Shown: positions 7,144 through 14,539, numbered from the stretch's first letter. The stretch is 14,970 nt of DNA from JBCDBH01 sp039184055 (GCA_039184055.1 JBCDBH010000125.1:1-14970); one strand, 5' to 3'. The notes: generated by a model not told the origin, from the sequence alone. Translations and numbers: made by a program.

Positions 7144-7419
7144 ATGATCGACGGCTCGACCCGCTGTATCCATCATCCTGACCGGCCGGCGTATGCCCGC
7201 TGTATGAGCTGTGACAAGCATTTCTGTCAGGCGTGCGTCACCACGTGGGAAGGCATCTTCTATTGCGCCGAGTGTCTCGCCGCGAAGCGCGAAGCCTCGG
7301 TGGAGACGATCCCGATCTTCGGCTGGGTGATGGTGACCGTGCTGGTGATCGGCCTGTGGATCACCAACGCCATCGGGCGTTCCGCTCTCGCCATGCTGCT
7401 CGGCGGGATCCTCGGATGA
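7144..7419 (+). CDS. Small B-box-like zinc-finger membrane protein (91 aa)
   Basis: A short protein with a zinc-binding module followed by one membrane helix. The module reads CIHHPDRPAYARCMSCDKHFCQACVTTW, then FYCAEC. The Cys/His spacing matches the modules in the divergent 404-aa protein. The helix is IFGWVMVTVLVIGLWITNAIG, and a short hydrophobic tail ends LLGGILG. It may anchor or recruit partners for the membrane machine encoded downstream. The frame extends up to a GTG at 7105 and includes a GTG at 7120, where AGGA lies four bases upstream. I prefer the ATG at 7144 because it starts right before the zinc module and because an extended -10-like box overlaps the earlier codons. The start is therefore uncertain by 13 codons. 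Its stop overlaps the next gene's ATG as ATGA. The annotation rests on the Cys/His pattern; the function is unknown. Confidence 0.7.
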   Translation: MIDGSTRCIHHPDRPAYARCMSCDKHFCQACVTTWEGIFYCAECLAAKREASVETIPIFGWVMVTVLVIGLWITNAIGRSALAMLLGGILG

Positions 7420-8252
7420 GCGCGCGATCGGGACAGGGCGATTCGATCACCACCGTGCTCGACGAGGCGGAGTCCCTGGTCGGCGCGCTGGCCACCGGGC
7501 CATGGCTGGCCTTCTTGTGGTGCACCGCCGTACCGCTGCGTTTCCTCCAGGCTCATTTCTTCGAACGCGCGCTCAGCCTGGGTAGCGACGCGGAGCGCTT
7601 CGCCACCTACTTGGGTGAGCTCTCGGTCTTCATCGGCGTCACCTTTCTCGTCGCCGCCGCCGGACGCGCCATCTTCGCGCGCGCCTGTGGGCTCGCCCAT
7701 GCCAGCGGTGACCTCCCGGGTCGCGAAGCCCTGTCCTTGGCGCCGGGACCGTTCGCCAACTATCTCTACGTGCTCTTGGTGCTCGAGCTCCTCTCGCTGC
7801 TCAGCGCGGTGCTGGTGATCACGCTTCCGATCTTGGTCATGCTCGGTGGTCTGGCGACCGCCACCTGGGAACGCTCCGGGCCTCCTCATCCGTTTCGCCC
7901 CTTGGCCCGTTTGGCGACCCACACGCGACGGTTGCGGGTGCTCTTCGGCATCAACATCGTGTGGTTCTTCGCCACCGCCGTCGCCGGGCTCAACGTCTGG
8001 ATGCTCTTCCTCGTCCTGCCGATGCTCGCCAACGCCTTCGGCGCCGATCCCGGTCCGTGGATGCAACGTCTCGGCATGACCAACCCGGCGCTGCCGTGGC
8101 TGGCACTCGGAGGCGCGTGGCTGATCGTCGAGCCGTTCTTCATCGCCTCGCATGTCGTCTTTGCGCGAGGTCTCGAATCACGGCGACGCGGTGACGATCT
8201 GAAGCGTCGTCTCGGTCGCCTCGCTCCCACCGAAGAGGCGGCGTCGACGTGA
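7416..8252 (+). CDS. Polytopic membrane protein of the MoxR operon (278 aa, unknown function)
   Basis: I cannot name a family with confidence; it resembles the hydrophobic DUF4013-type proteins found in similar operons. Four to six membrane segments are visible: near residues 28-45 (WLAFLWCTAVPLRFL), 65-85 (LSVFIGVTFLVAAAG), 110-145 (YLYVLLVLELLSLLSAVLVITLPILVML in two parts), 175-205 (VLFGINIVWFFATAVAGLNVWMLFLVLPML) and 230-250 (LPWLALGGAWLIVEPFFIAS). It ends in a basic, probably cytoplasmic tail (RRRGDDLKRRLGRLAP). The frame is open upstream to 7233 but overlaps the zinc-finger gene there. The ATG at 7416 overlaps that gene's stop as ATGA, which is the normal coupling in this operon, so it is the start chosen. 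Its stop overlaps the GTG of the DUF4129 gene. It is probably an integral membrane part of the complex built by the downstream MoxR/DUF58 pair. Confidence 0.78.
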   Translation: MSARSGQGDSITTVLDEAESLVGALATGPWLAFLWCTAVPLRFLQAHFFERALSLGSDAERFATYLGELSVFIGVTFLVAAAGRAIFARACGLAHASGDLPGREALSLAPGPFANYLYVLLVLELLSLLSAVLVITLPILVMLGGLATATWERSGPPHPFRPLARLATHTRRLRVLFGINIVWFFATAVAGLNVWMLFLVLPMLANAFGADPGPWMQRLGMTNPALPWLALGGAWLIVEPFFIASHVVFARGLESRRRGDDLKRRLGRLAPTEEAAST

Positions 8253-9253
8253 GACGAATCGTCCTGGCGCTCTGGCTGCTGGTGGGTGGCGCGACGGCCC
8301 TGCAGGCCGACATGCTCGGTGTCGAGGAATACGGCCGGCGTCTGAACGTGATCGCCGACGCGATCGACCAGGGCCGTCACGACGACGCTCGTGTGCTCGC
8401 ACGATCACTGATCGAAGCGGCTCCAGACATCGTCGACGACCAGGTCAGCGATAGAATTTTCGTCGTCGACGAACCGCTGCTGCGCGCCGTCGAAACCGGC
8501 GATGGCCCCACGCTGCGGAGTCTTTCCCCCCTGCTACGCGAGACCGCGACCGCGCTCGGCGGCGCCGCCCCTACCCCGGCCGACGTCGCGCCGCTCGCCC
8601 CGGCCGCCGAGGCCACCGGTCCGCAACCGGGGGGAACCCTCCCCCTGCCGACCCCGCCGAGCTTTTGGCGACGGCTCGAAACCATCATCCAGCGCACCTT
8701 CTCCAGCATCGGCGACCTGCTCTTGGATGTCGTCGACTGGCTCGAAGATCTTCTCGCCCTCGGCCCGCGCGGGATGAGCGAGACACCGCTCGACACCACG
8801 ACCATGGTCGTCCTGATCGTGGTGCTGACGCTCTTGATTCTCTGGCTCGCCTATCGGGCCCTGCGTCGTGGGGGCACCGAGACCACCACCGCCCTGCCGC
8901 CGTCGCAAGCGGTCCGACAGAGCGACGACGACCCGCGTAGTCGCACCGCCAACGCCTGGGTAGATCATGCTCGCGCCCTGGGTGAGGCCGGTCGACATCG
9001 CGAGGCGATTCGCGCCTGGTACCACGCGGTGCTCGCCACGCTCGTCCGTCACGGTCTGGTGGCGTGGCGCAAAGACCGCACGAATTGGGAATACGTCACC
9101 GCGATCGGCCCTGAGCGACGTTGGCGCCCCGCTTTCATCAGCCTGACCCGAGTCTTCGAGACCGCCTGGTATGGCCGTCGCGCCGACGCCCGCGCCCTCG
9201 CCACCAGCGCTAGCGAAGCCGAAACCGTGCTCCGCGCCCTGGAGACCTCGTGA
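8249..9253 (+). CDS. DUF4129-domain membrane protein (334 aa)
   Basis: The protein starts with a signal peptide or anchor (MRRIVLALWLLVGGATALQAD). A periplasmic part of about 160 residues follows, including a helical stretch before a Pro/Ala linker and an amphipathic segment (WRRLETIIQRTFSSIGDLLLDVVDWLEDLL). The membrane helix MVVLIVVLTLLILWLAYRAL spans about 186-205. The cytoplasmic end is a DUF4129 domain (about 230-330): ARALGEAGRHREAIRAWYHAVLATLVRHGLVAW followed by RTNWEYV and TRVFETAWYGRR. DUF4129 is usually found fused to a transglutaminase core or beside MoxR/DUF58 genes; here it stands alone without a transglutaminase. Its function is not known. The GTG start at 8249 overlaps the preceding TGA as GTGA, and its own TGA overlaps the next GTG in the same way. 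This indicates tight translational coupling. Confidence 0.86.
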   Translation: MRRIVLALWLLVGGATALQADMLGVEEYGRRLNVIADAIDQGRHDDARVLARSLIEAAPDIVDDQVSDRIFVVDEPLLRAVETGDGPTLRSLSPLLRETATALGGAAPTPADVAPLAPAAEATGPQPGGTLPLPTPPSFWRRLETIIQRTFSSIGDLLLDVVDWLEDLLALGPRGMSETPLDTTTMVVLIVVLTLLILWLAYRALRRGGTETTTALPPSQAVRQSDDDPRSRTANAWVDHARALGEAGRHREAIRAWYHAVLATLVRHGLVAWRKDRTNWEYVTAIGPERRWRPAFISLTRVFETAWYGRRADARALATSASEAETVLRALETS

Positions 9254-10542
9254 ACCGTTGGTTTACATCAGGCGCGCTCCTGGCGTATCTGCTCGCCGTG
9301 CTCGCGTTCGTGGCGAGCGACGACACCGTCTTCGGCAATCGCTCGGTCTTCGCCAGCGGTGACGACGGCAGCTCGCGCGCCTACGCCTATCTCATCGAGC
9401 AGATCGAAACCGCGAGCGGGCCCCGATCGGTCGATACCCTGCATCGCCGGATCGCCCCGGGTGAGATCGCCGCCGACACGGTCATTCTCCGCATCGGGAC
9501 GGGGCCGGAACGTCTCGAAGAGGAGGTCGCGGAAGCGGTTCGTGACAACCCACCGGATGAAGACGGCAAGACTTACGACTCCGAGACTGAAGATGCCGAG
9601 GCTGGAGCCGCCCAGGCTGAAGACGCCCAGGCTGAAGATGTAGCGGTTGACAACGCGGAGAGCGAGGTCACCGAGCTGGCCCTGAGCGGCGATCAACACG
9701 TCGAATCGCTGCTCACGCCACGCGAGGCTCGTTGGCTGGCCGGCGGTGGCCGACTGGTGTGGCTGCTCACCGAGTCCGTGCCTCCACCGCTCATCACCGG
9801 GATCGCGGTGGACGATCAGCTCGACGCCGTCATGCCGGGCTGGTCGGCTGATCTCGCGCCCCCGGTCGAGCGGATTCTCGAACGACCACGCACGCTGATC
9901 GGTCACAGCCTGGTGCTGCTCGGCGGCGAGACCCTGATCGGTCGTCGCCCCTACGGCGAAGGCGAGCTGATCTTCATCGCCAGCGGCGAGATGTTCGCCA
10001 ACCAGCACCTCGATCATCCCGGTCACCTCGCCCTGCTCACCCGCTTGACCGCCGGTCGACCGGTGCTCTTCGACGAAACCCGCCACGGTCAGGCGAGCAG
10101 TGTCGGTCTCGCCTATCTGCTCCGTCACGCCGGGCTCGGACCGGCCGCCCTGCTCGGCGCGCTGGTCGCCTGGCTGGCGTTCTGGCGCGCCGGTCGACGG
10201 CTCGGCCCACCCGACGCCGATCCCGAGGACACACGGAGCGAGGCGGTCGACATGGTCGACTCCTTGGCCCAGCTCTACGGCCGAACGCTGAGCCCCGGTC
10301 ACGCCATCGAACGCTGGTACGCCGCTCTCGTCGACGCCACCGCGCGACGCACCGGCGCGAGCGGCGACGCGCTCCAACACAAGGTCGACCAGCTGACCTC
10401 GGGTATGCCGCCGCCACCCGATGCGGTGTCGACGGTGTCCGTATCCACAGCGGCCGCCAAACGCATGCTGCACACGATCAATGATGCTTTTCGGAGACTC
10501 GACGATGAACGACAAAGCCGCGGTCGCCGCTCAGTGGACTGA
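9250..10542 (+). CDS. DUF4350-domain membrane protein (430 aa)
   Basis: An N-terminal membrane helix (about 7-23) is followed by a large extracytoplasmic domain of DUF4350 type. Visible parts are SRAYAYLIEQIE near residue 42, LLTPREARWLAGGGRLVWLL (about 155-175), GEGELIFIASGEMFANQHLDHPGHLALLTRL (about 238-268) and VLFDETRHG. A second helix (AALLGALVAWLAFW, about 298-312) leads to a cytoplasmic tail with RSEAVDMVDSLAQLYGRTLSPGHAIERWYAAL. The fold is related to ThuA/GATase-like domains, but no catalytic residues can be assigned by eye. An acidic insert at 111-130 is made of five-residue repeats (see the separate repeat entry). The GTG start overlaps the stop of the DUF4129 gene, and the last 38 bases overlap the MoxR gene. 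The neighbour pair DUF4129-DUF4350 just before MoxR is a recurrent arrangement, which supports a common membrane complex. Confidence 0.84.
   Translation: MNRWFTSGALLAYLLAVLAFVASDDTVFGNRSVFASGDDGSSRAYAYLIEQIETASGPRSVDTLHRRIAPGEIAADTVILRIGTGPERLEEEVAEAVRDNPPDEDGKTYDSETEDAEAGAAQAEDAQAEDVAVDNAESEVTELALSGDQHVESLLTPREARWLAGGGRLVWLLTESVPPPLITGIAVDDQLDAVMPGWSADLAPPVERILERPRTLIGHSLVLLGGETLIGRRPYGEGELIFIASGEMFANQHLDHPGHLALLTRLTAGRPVLFDETRHGQASSVGLAYLLRHAGLGPAALLGALVAWLAFWRAGRRLGPPDADPEDTRSEAVDMVDSLAQLYGRTLSPGHAIERWYAALVDATARRTGASGDALQHKVDQLTSGMPPPPDAVSTVSVSTAAAKRMLHTINDAFRRLDDERQSRGRRSVD
9580..9639 (+). repeat. Four 15-bp units encoding acidic pentapeptides inside the DUF4350 gene
   Basis: Four in-frame 15-base units encode SETED, AEAGA, AQAED and AQAED (residues 111-130). 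The last two units differ at one silent base (gac/gat). The insert sits in the extracytoplasmic domain between a DNPPDEDG stretch and VDNAESEVTE, giving a run of about 45 strongly acidic, probably unstructured residues. Being in phase, copy-number changes would lengthen the linker without breaking the frame. Confidence 0.8.
10493..10496 (+). promoter_or_regulatory. Ribosome binding site of the MoxR gene
   Basis: GGAG lies eight bases before the ATG at 10505, inside the end of the DUF4350 gene. It marks 10505 as the start; the frame's longer extension back to 10421 encodes a Cys/Pro/Arg-rich stretch that is unlike any MoxR N-terminus. Confidence 0.65.
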
Positions 10543-11464
10543 GCTTCGCACTCGTCTCGACCGGGTGGTGCTCGGTCAAAACGAGGTCAAGGATCAACTC
10601 CTGGTGTGTTTGCTCACCGGGGGGCACGCCCTGCTCGAAGGCGTGCCTGGAACCGGCAAGACCCTGCTCGCGCTCAGTCTGGCGCGGCTGCTCGACTGCC
10701 GATTCAAACGCATTCAATTCACCCCCGACCTCATGCCCGCCGATCTGCTCGGTACCAATATCTTCGATCAAAAGGAACGCGACTTCGTCTTTCGCCCCGG
10801 ACCGATCTTCACCGACGTCCTGCTCGCCGACGAGATCAACCGCACGCCGCCGCGTACCCAGGCAGCGCTGCTCGAAGCGATGCAGGAAAAAAGCGTCACC
10901 ATCGACGGGCAGCGTCGGGTCGTCTCGCCCGTGTTCACCGTGCTCGCGACCCAAAACCCGGTCGAATTCGAGGGCACCTATCCCCTCCCCGAAGCCCAGC
11001 GCGACCGTTTCCTGATGAAGATCGCCATCGACTACCCGAACGCCGATGAGGAGGTAGCGATCCTCGAGTCGTACGCCAGCGGTCGCCGTCTGCACGACGA
11101 CGCCCTGGCCGAGCTCACCCCGGTAATGAACCCCGACACGCTCTACGCGGCGCGCGCCCAGGCCGCCGCGATCACCGTCGAGCGCGACCTGCTCGCCTAT
11201 ATTCACGCTCTGGTCGCCGCCACCCGGGATCACGAATGGGTGCAGATCGGCGCCGGTCCGCGCGCCTCGCTCGCCCTGCTCGAAACCAGCCGGGCGCGCG
11301 CCCTGCTCGCCGGTCGCGACTTCGTCACCCCCGACGACGTCAAGGCGATGACCGGCGCCGTGCTCATCCACCGGCTGATTCTCGAGCCCGAAGCCGAGAT
11401 GGAAGGGGTGAGCGTCGACGATCTGCTCGAACGGCTGTTCGCCCAGGTGCCGGTCCCGCGCTGA
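10505..11464 (+). CDS. MoxR-family AAA+ ATPase (319 aa)
   Basis: A cytoplasmic ATPase of the MoxR group, thought to act as a chaperone that remodels or activates partner complexes, often with a von Willebrand-type protein such as the DUF58 gene that follows. All key motifs are intact: Walker A GVPGTGKT (46-53, Lys52), Walker B VLLADEINR (105-113, Asp109/Glu110), sensor 1 ATQNP (Asn151), arginine-finger region EAQRDRF (Arg166/Arg168) and sensor 2 GAGPRAS (Arg253). The length is typical. The gene begins inside the DUF4350 gene (38-base overlap) with its own GGAG. Its TGA overlaps the ATG of the DUF58 gene by one base (TGATG), which should keep the two products in fixed ratio. Nothing looks damaged. 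The likely substrate is one of the membrane proteins in this operon, but that is inference. Confidence 0.96.
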   Translation: MNDKAAVAAQWTELRTRLDRVVLGQNEVKDQLLVCLLTGGHALLEGVPGTGKTLLALSLARLLDCRFKRIQFTPDLMPADLLGTNIFDQKERDFVFRPGPIFTDVLLADEINRTPPRTQAALLEAMQEKSVTIDGQRRVVSPVFTVLATQNPVEFEGTYPLPEAQRDRFLMKIAIDYPNADEEVAILESYASGRRLHDDALAELTPVMNPDTLYAARAQAAAITVERDLLAYIHALVAATRDHEWVQIGAGPRASLALLETSRARALLAGRDFVTPDDVKAMTGAVLIHRLILEPEAEMEGVSVDDLLERLFAQVPVPR

Positions 11465-12768
11465 TGCGCCCCGGTGCCACCCTCGTCCGGCTCTGCGGTC
11501 TGCTCGCGGTGAGCGCTCTGGCGCTGCCGCTCCTGCCCCCTTTGCGCTGGCTGATCGTTGTCGGCGGCGTGAGCCTGTTGGTGGCGACCGTGTACGAGGC
11601 GCGACGACTTCGTGGCATCGAGCTGATCGCAGTGCGTCCCGACGAGATCACCCTGCCGCTCGGTGGCCAGCGTGAGCTCAAGATCGAGATCGGTGGCGAT
11701 CACGACTTTGATGTGCGACTCACCATGCGCCAGCGCTGGCCGGCATTGGTGGTGCCGGGCTCGTCGCGCGTCGTGGGCGTGTTGGCAGCGGGTCAAAACG
11801 TCGAAGCGAGCTTTACCGTCGAAGCGCGAACGCGAGGCGAAGCCCCGCTCGAACCGCTGTGGGTCGCGATGACCCGCTTCGGTCTGATCGAACGGATCGT
11901 CGCACTCGACGCTCCTGCTTCGCTACGGGTAGTGCCCGATCTCGATCATCTCCGTCGTCTGCGTGCCGAGCTCGAACGCTGGGCCTTGCGTGGTCTCGGC
12001 AGCCGCGCCGCGCCGCGTCTCGGCAAGGGCCGCGAGCTCGAACGGCTGCGTGAATACGTCGAGGGCGACGACTTTCGCGACGTCGCCTGGAAAGCCACCG
12101 CGCGTCACGGTAAACCGATCGTCCGCGCCTTTCGGCTCGATCGCTCGCAAGACATCCTCATCTGTGTCGACCGTGGACACCGCATGGCCGCCCGGGTCGC
12201 CAACCTCACCCGTTTGGACCACGCGGTCGACGCCGCGCTCCAGCTCGCCTTCATCGGCCAGCGGCTCGAAGACCGGGTCGGGCTGCTCGCCTTCGCCGCC
12301 GAGGTCGATGCCGGTCTCGCCCAGAGCCGGGGCCGACGCCACATGCGCGCGCTCACCCAATGGAGCACCGCGCTCGCTCCCGCCTGGCTACACACCGACT
12401 ACCCCGTGCTCGCCACCCACGTGCGACATCGTCTGCGCAGTCGGGCGTTGGTCTTGATCATCACCGCGCTCCCCGAGCTCGAAGACCACAGCCCGGTGAT
12501 TCGCGCCATCGACACCCTCATGCCCCAGCATCTGCCCCTGGTGCTCGTGCTCACCGACCCGGCGCTCGACGCCAGCGCGCGCTTTCGTCCCGCCGATCTC
12601 CCCGAGCTTCATCGCACCCTGGTGGCGCGCGACCTCACCGCCGCGCGCCAACGCACCGTCACCACCCTGCGGCATCGTGGCGCCATGGTGGTCGAAACCA
12701 CCCCCGGTGACGCCGGGGTCGCCGGGGTCAATGCCTATCTCGACATCAAACAACGCGGGAGGTTGTGA
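11464..12768 (+). CDS. DUF58-domain protein, von Willebrand-like partner of MoxR (434 aa)
   Basis: Membrane-anchored DUF58 protein. Two close hydrophobic segments near the N-terminus (about 7-25 and 28-42) hold it in the membrane. A beta-rich domain follows (about 50-160). The DUF58 signature comes next: GKGRELERLREYVEGDDFRDVAW (positions 12025-12093), then KATARHGKPIVRAF, then the start of a von Willebrand-like fold at ILICVDRGHRM. The metal-site motif that reads DxSxS in classical A domains is D236-R-G-H-R here, so both serines are missing and metal binding is doubtful. Later strands are visible at RVGLLAFA and RALVLIITALPEL. The frame is open back to 11236, but that part overlaps MoxR; the ATG at 11464 shares a base with the MoxR stop. 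DUF58 proteins are paired with MoxR ATPases in many genomes, probably as adaptor or client. The role here is inferred from that pairing. Confidence 0.92.
   Translation: MRPGATLVRLCGLLAVSALALPLLPPLRWLIVVGGVSLLVATVYEARRLRGIELIAVRPDEITLPLGGQRELKIEIGGDHDFDVRLTMRQRWPALVVPGSSRVVGVLAAGQNVEASFTVEARTRGEAPLEPLWVAMTRFGLIERIVALDAPASLRVVPDLDHLRRLRAELERWALRGLGSRAAPRLGKGRELERLREYVEGDDFRDVAWKATARHGKPIVRAFRLDRSQDILICVDRGHRMAARVANLTRLDHAVDAALQLAFIGQRLEDRVGLLAFAAEVDAGLAQSRGRRHMRALTQWSTALAPAWLHTDYPVLATHVRHRLRSRALVLIITALPELEDHSPVIRAIDTLMPQHLPLVLVLTDPALDASARFRPADLPELHRTLVARDLTAARQRTVTTLRHRGAMVVETTPGDAGVAGVNAYLDIKQRGRL
12757..12762 (+). promoter_or_regulatory. Strong Shine-Dalgarno deciding the SpoIIM-like start
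   Basis: GGGAGG lies eight bases before the GTG at 12771, but only two bases before the GTG at 12765 that overlaps the DUF58 stop. Spacing therefore favours 12771 as the start, giving a protein beginning MDLDRFITERQPRW. The two candidate starts differ by two residues. Confidence 0.6.
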
Positions 12769-12770
12769 GA

Positions 12771-13757
12771 GTGGATCTCGATCGCTTCATCACGGAACGA
12801 CAACCCCGCTGGCGTCGTCTCGAAACCCTGCTCGACAAGGCCGAAAAGGGCATCGACGCACGCCCCAACGATCTCCAAGAGCTGCTCCAGCTCTACCGCC
12901 AGGTGTGCTCGGATCTCAACCAGGCGCGCACCTACACACGCGAACCCGCGGTGCTCGCCGATCTCAACCAGCTCGCCGGACGTGGCTATCGCTACCTCTA
13001 TCGCGGTGGCCGAAGCGAACCGCTCGGCACCGGGATCCGGCGCTTCTTCGCCGAACGTCTGCCGGCGGCATTTCGCGCCGAAAGCCGTGCCGTGCTCCAC
13101 GCCGCCGCCGCCATGCTGGCCGGCGCCCTGATCGGTTTTCTCGCCGTCGTCATCGAGCCACAGATGGCCACCGATCTCATTCCCGAGATGTTCTTCACCG
13201 AATCACCACGCGAACGCGTCGAAACCATCGAGCGCGAAGACGAACGCATCGACAGTCTCGAAAAAGGCCTGCTTTTCGCCTCCGATCTCTACCTCCACAA
13301 CATCCGCGTCGGCTTTCTCGCCTTCAGCCTCGGCGCGCTCACGCTGGTCGGTGGCTATTGGATCCTGCTCCACAATGGTGTGGTTCTAGGCGCCGTCGCC
13401 GCCACCTACCTGCTCGACGGCGTCGGCATCTTCTTCATCGCCTGGGTCGGCCCCCACGGCGCCCTCGAGCTGCCGGCGATCGTCTTCGCCGGTGCCGCCG
13501 GTATTCGTCTCGGCAACGCTCTGCTCCTGCCCGGTGATCTCAGTCGCGCCGAATCACTCCGCCAGGCCTTCCCGAGCGTCTGGACCATCCTCTGGGGCAC
13601 CATGCTCACCCTGGTCGCGGCGGGTTTCATCGAAGGCTCGTTCTCGCAAATGTCGGCCAAGACCGTGCCCTACGCCCTCAAAATCGGTATCGCCGCGCTG
13701 CTCTTCGGTGGCCTGCTGAGCTACCTATTCCTGCCCAGGAAACGTCGAACGGCATGA
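12771..13757 (+). CDS. SpoIIM-like (stage II sporulation protein M family) membrane protein (328 aa)
   Basis: An integral membrane protein of the SpoIIM superfamily. The first 100 residues are a soluble helical domain (DLDRFITERQPRWRRLETLLDKAEKG, then ELLQLYRQVCSDLNQAR). Membrane helices follow at about 108-128 (LHAAAAMLAGALIGFLAVVI) and, after a charged loop, at about 180-300. The family signature is HNIRVGFLAFSLGALTLVGGYWILLHNGVVLG, then VGPHGALELPAIVFAGAAGIRLG. The end is AALLFGGLLSYLFLPRKRR. In Bacillus SpoIIM works with SpoIID and SpoIIP in engulfment. In non-spore-formers the family occurs with MoxR/DUF58/RDD genes and its role is unknown. Nothing here suggests sporulation. The start follows the best Shine-Dalgarno (12757-12762); a GTG six bases earlier is possible. 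Its stop overlaps the RDD gene's ATG as ATGA. Confidence 0.91.
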   Translation: MDLDRFITERQPRWRRLETLLDKAEKGIDARPNDLQELLQLYRQVCSDLNQARTYTREPAVLADLNQLAGRGYRYLYRGGRSEPLGTGIRRFFAERLPAAFRAESRAVLHAAAAMLAGALIGFLAVVIEPQMATDLIPEMFFTESPRERVETIEREDERIDSLEKGLLFASDLYLHNIRVGFLAFSLGALTLVGGYWILLHNGVVLGAVAATYLLDGVGIFFIAWVGPHGALELPAIVFAGAAGIRLGNALLLPGDLSRAESLRQAFPSVWTILWGTMLTLVAAGFIEGSFSQMSAKTVPYALKIGIAALLFGGLLSYLFLPRKRRTA

Positions 13758-14527
13758 GCGCCCGTCGCCCCACCCGGACCGTGCTCACCCCCGAGCACGT
13801 CGTCATCAGCCTCACCCCGGCCGGGCTGGGTAGTCGCTTCATCGCTCTATTGGTCGACCAGATCATCATCATCGCCGCGAGCACCGCCATTTACCGCGTC
13901 ATCGACTGGCTGCCCTTCGGTATCGGCACCGCCCTCGCCGCCACCCTCGTCTTCATCATCACCTGGGGCTACCACGTCTACTTCGAAGTGAGACACCACG
14001 GCCGCTCCCCTGGCAAACGCATGACGCACCTGCGGGTCGTCGACGGACGTGGCCTACCGATCAGCCTGCCTCAGAGCCTCGTCCGCAACCTCGTGCGCGT
14101 CCTCGACTTCACACCCATCTTCTACGGTCTCGGTGGCATCGTCTGCCTGCTCGACCCCGACCGCCGCCGGCTCGGCGACATCGCCGCCGACACCCTCGTC
14201 GTTCGCGAAGCCGCCGCCCCCGAACGTGCCGAAGCCATCGTCGGCCCGAGACGTCACAATAGCCTCGCCAGCCCCGCCCTGCTCAAACGCATCCGTCGTC
14301 GCATCACCCTCGATGAACGCGCCTACCTCGTCGACCTTTGCCTGCGCGCCGACGACCTCGACGACGACGCCCGCTACGACCTCATGGAAGCCACCGCCCA
14401 ACGCTTCCGTACCCGCCTCGGCATCGACGACCACACCCTCTCCGGAGAAAACCTCGTCCGCGACCTCACCGCCGTCCTGCTCTCCGACGCCGCCAAAGGT
14501 ACCCGCGCGCCCACCCTGGCGGGCTAG
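13754..14527 (+). CDS. RDD-family membrane protein (257 aa), last gene of the MoxR operon
   Basis: RDD domain in residues about 15-155: GLGSRFIALLVDQIIII with the conserved Arg and Asp, a second helix near 55-75 (LAATLVFIITWGYHVYF), HGRSPGKRMTHLRVVDGRG, a third helix region (LDFTPIFYGLGGIVCLL), then the family ending DPDRRRLGDIAADTLVVRE. The remaining 100 residues form a soluble, charged cytoplasmic tail with LLKRIRRRITLDERAYLVDLCLRADDLDDDARYDL, probably helical. RDD proteins are membrane proteins of uncertain role; some have been linked to ion transport and others occur as scaffold partners. The ATG at 13754 overlaps the SpoIIM stop. It is the second RDD protein in the window; the first is the divergent 404-aa protein. 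A GC-rich hairpin covers its stop codon. Confidence 0.92.
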   Translation: MSARRPTRTVLTPEHVVISLTPAGLGSRFIALLVDQIIIIAASTAIYRVIDWLPFGIGTALAATLVFIITWGYHVYFEVRHHGRSPGKRMTHLRVVDGRGLPISLPQSLVRNLVRVLDFTPIFYGLGGIVCLLDPDRRRLGDIAADTLVVREAAAPERAEAIVGPRRHNSLASPALLKRIRRRITLDERAYLVDLCLRADDLDDDARYDLMEATAQRFRTRLGIDDHTLSGENLVRDLTAVLLSDAAKGTRAPTLAG

Positions 14528-14539
14528 CGCAAAGCCCGC
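14519..14539 (+). terminator. GC-rich hairpin across the RDD stop codon
   Basis: GCGGGCT (14519-14525) and AGCCCGC (14533-14539) form a perfect seven-base-pair stem with a seven-base loop (AGCGCAA) that contains most of the TAG stop. It could stall polymerase or protect the 3' end of the operon transcript. No run of T follows, only TTC, so it is not a classic intrinsic terminator. The T-rich hairpins of the array about 70 bases downstream may serve instead. Confidence 0.35.

Noticed and set aside
10421..10504. 28-residue upstream extension of MoxR
   Set aside because: Its composition (Cys/Pro/Arg-rich) is not MoxR-like, it lies in the DUF4350 gene, and a good GGAG precedes 10505.
9268..10515. 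415-residue open frame on the minus strand
   Set aside because: It lies wholly opposite the DUF4350 gene, and its repeats (SLGVFSLGG-like) are only the complement of that gene's acidic repeats. There is no family resemblance, and the neighbours overlap on the plus strand.
10478..11371. 297-residue open frame on the minus strand
   Set aside because: It is antisense to the MoxR ATPase, whose motifs are all intact. Long antisense frames are expected in GC-rich genes.
12771..13757. True sporulation gene
   Set aside because: The SpoIIM fold is present, but the context is a MoxR/DUF58/RDD operon in an apparently Gram-negative genome, where the family occurs without sporulation.
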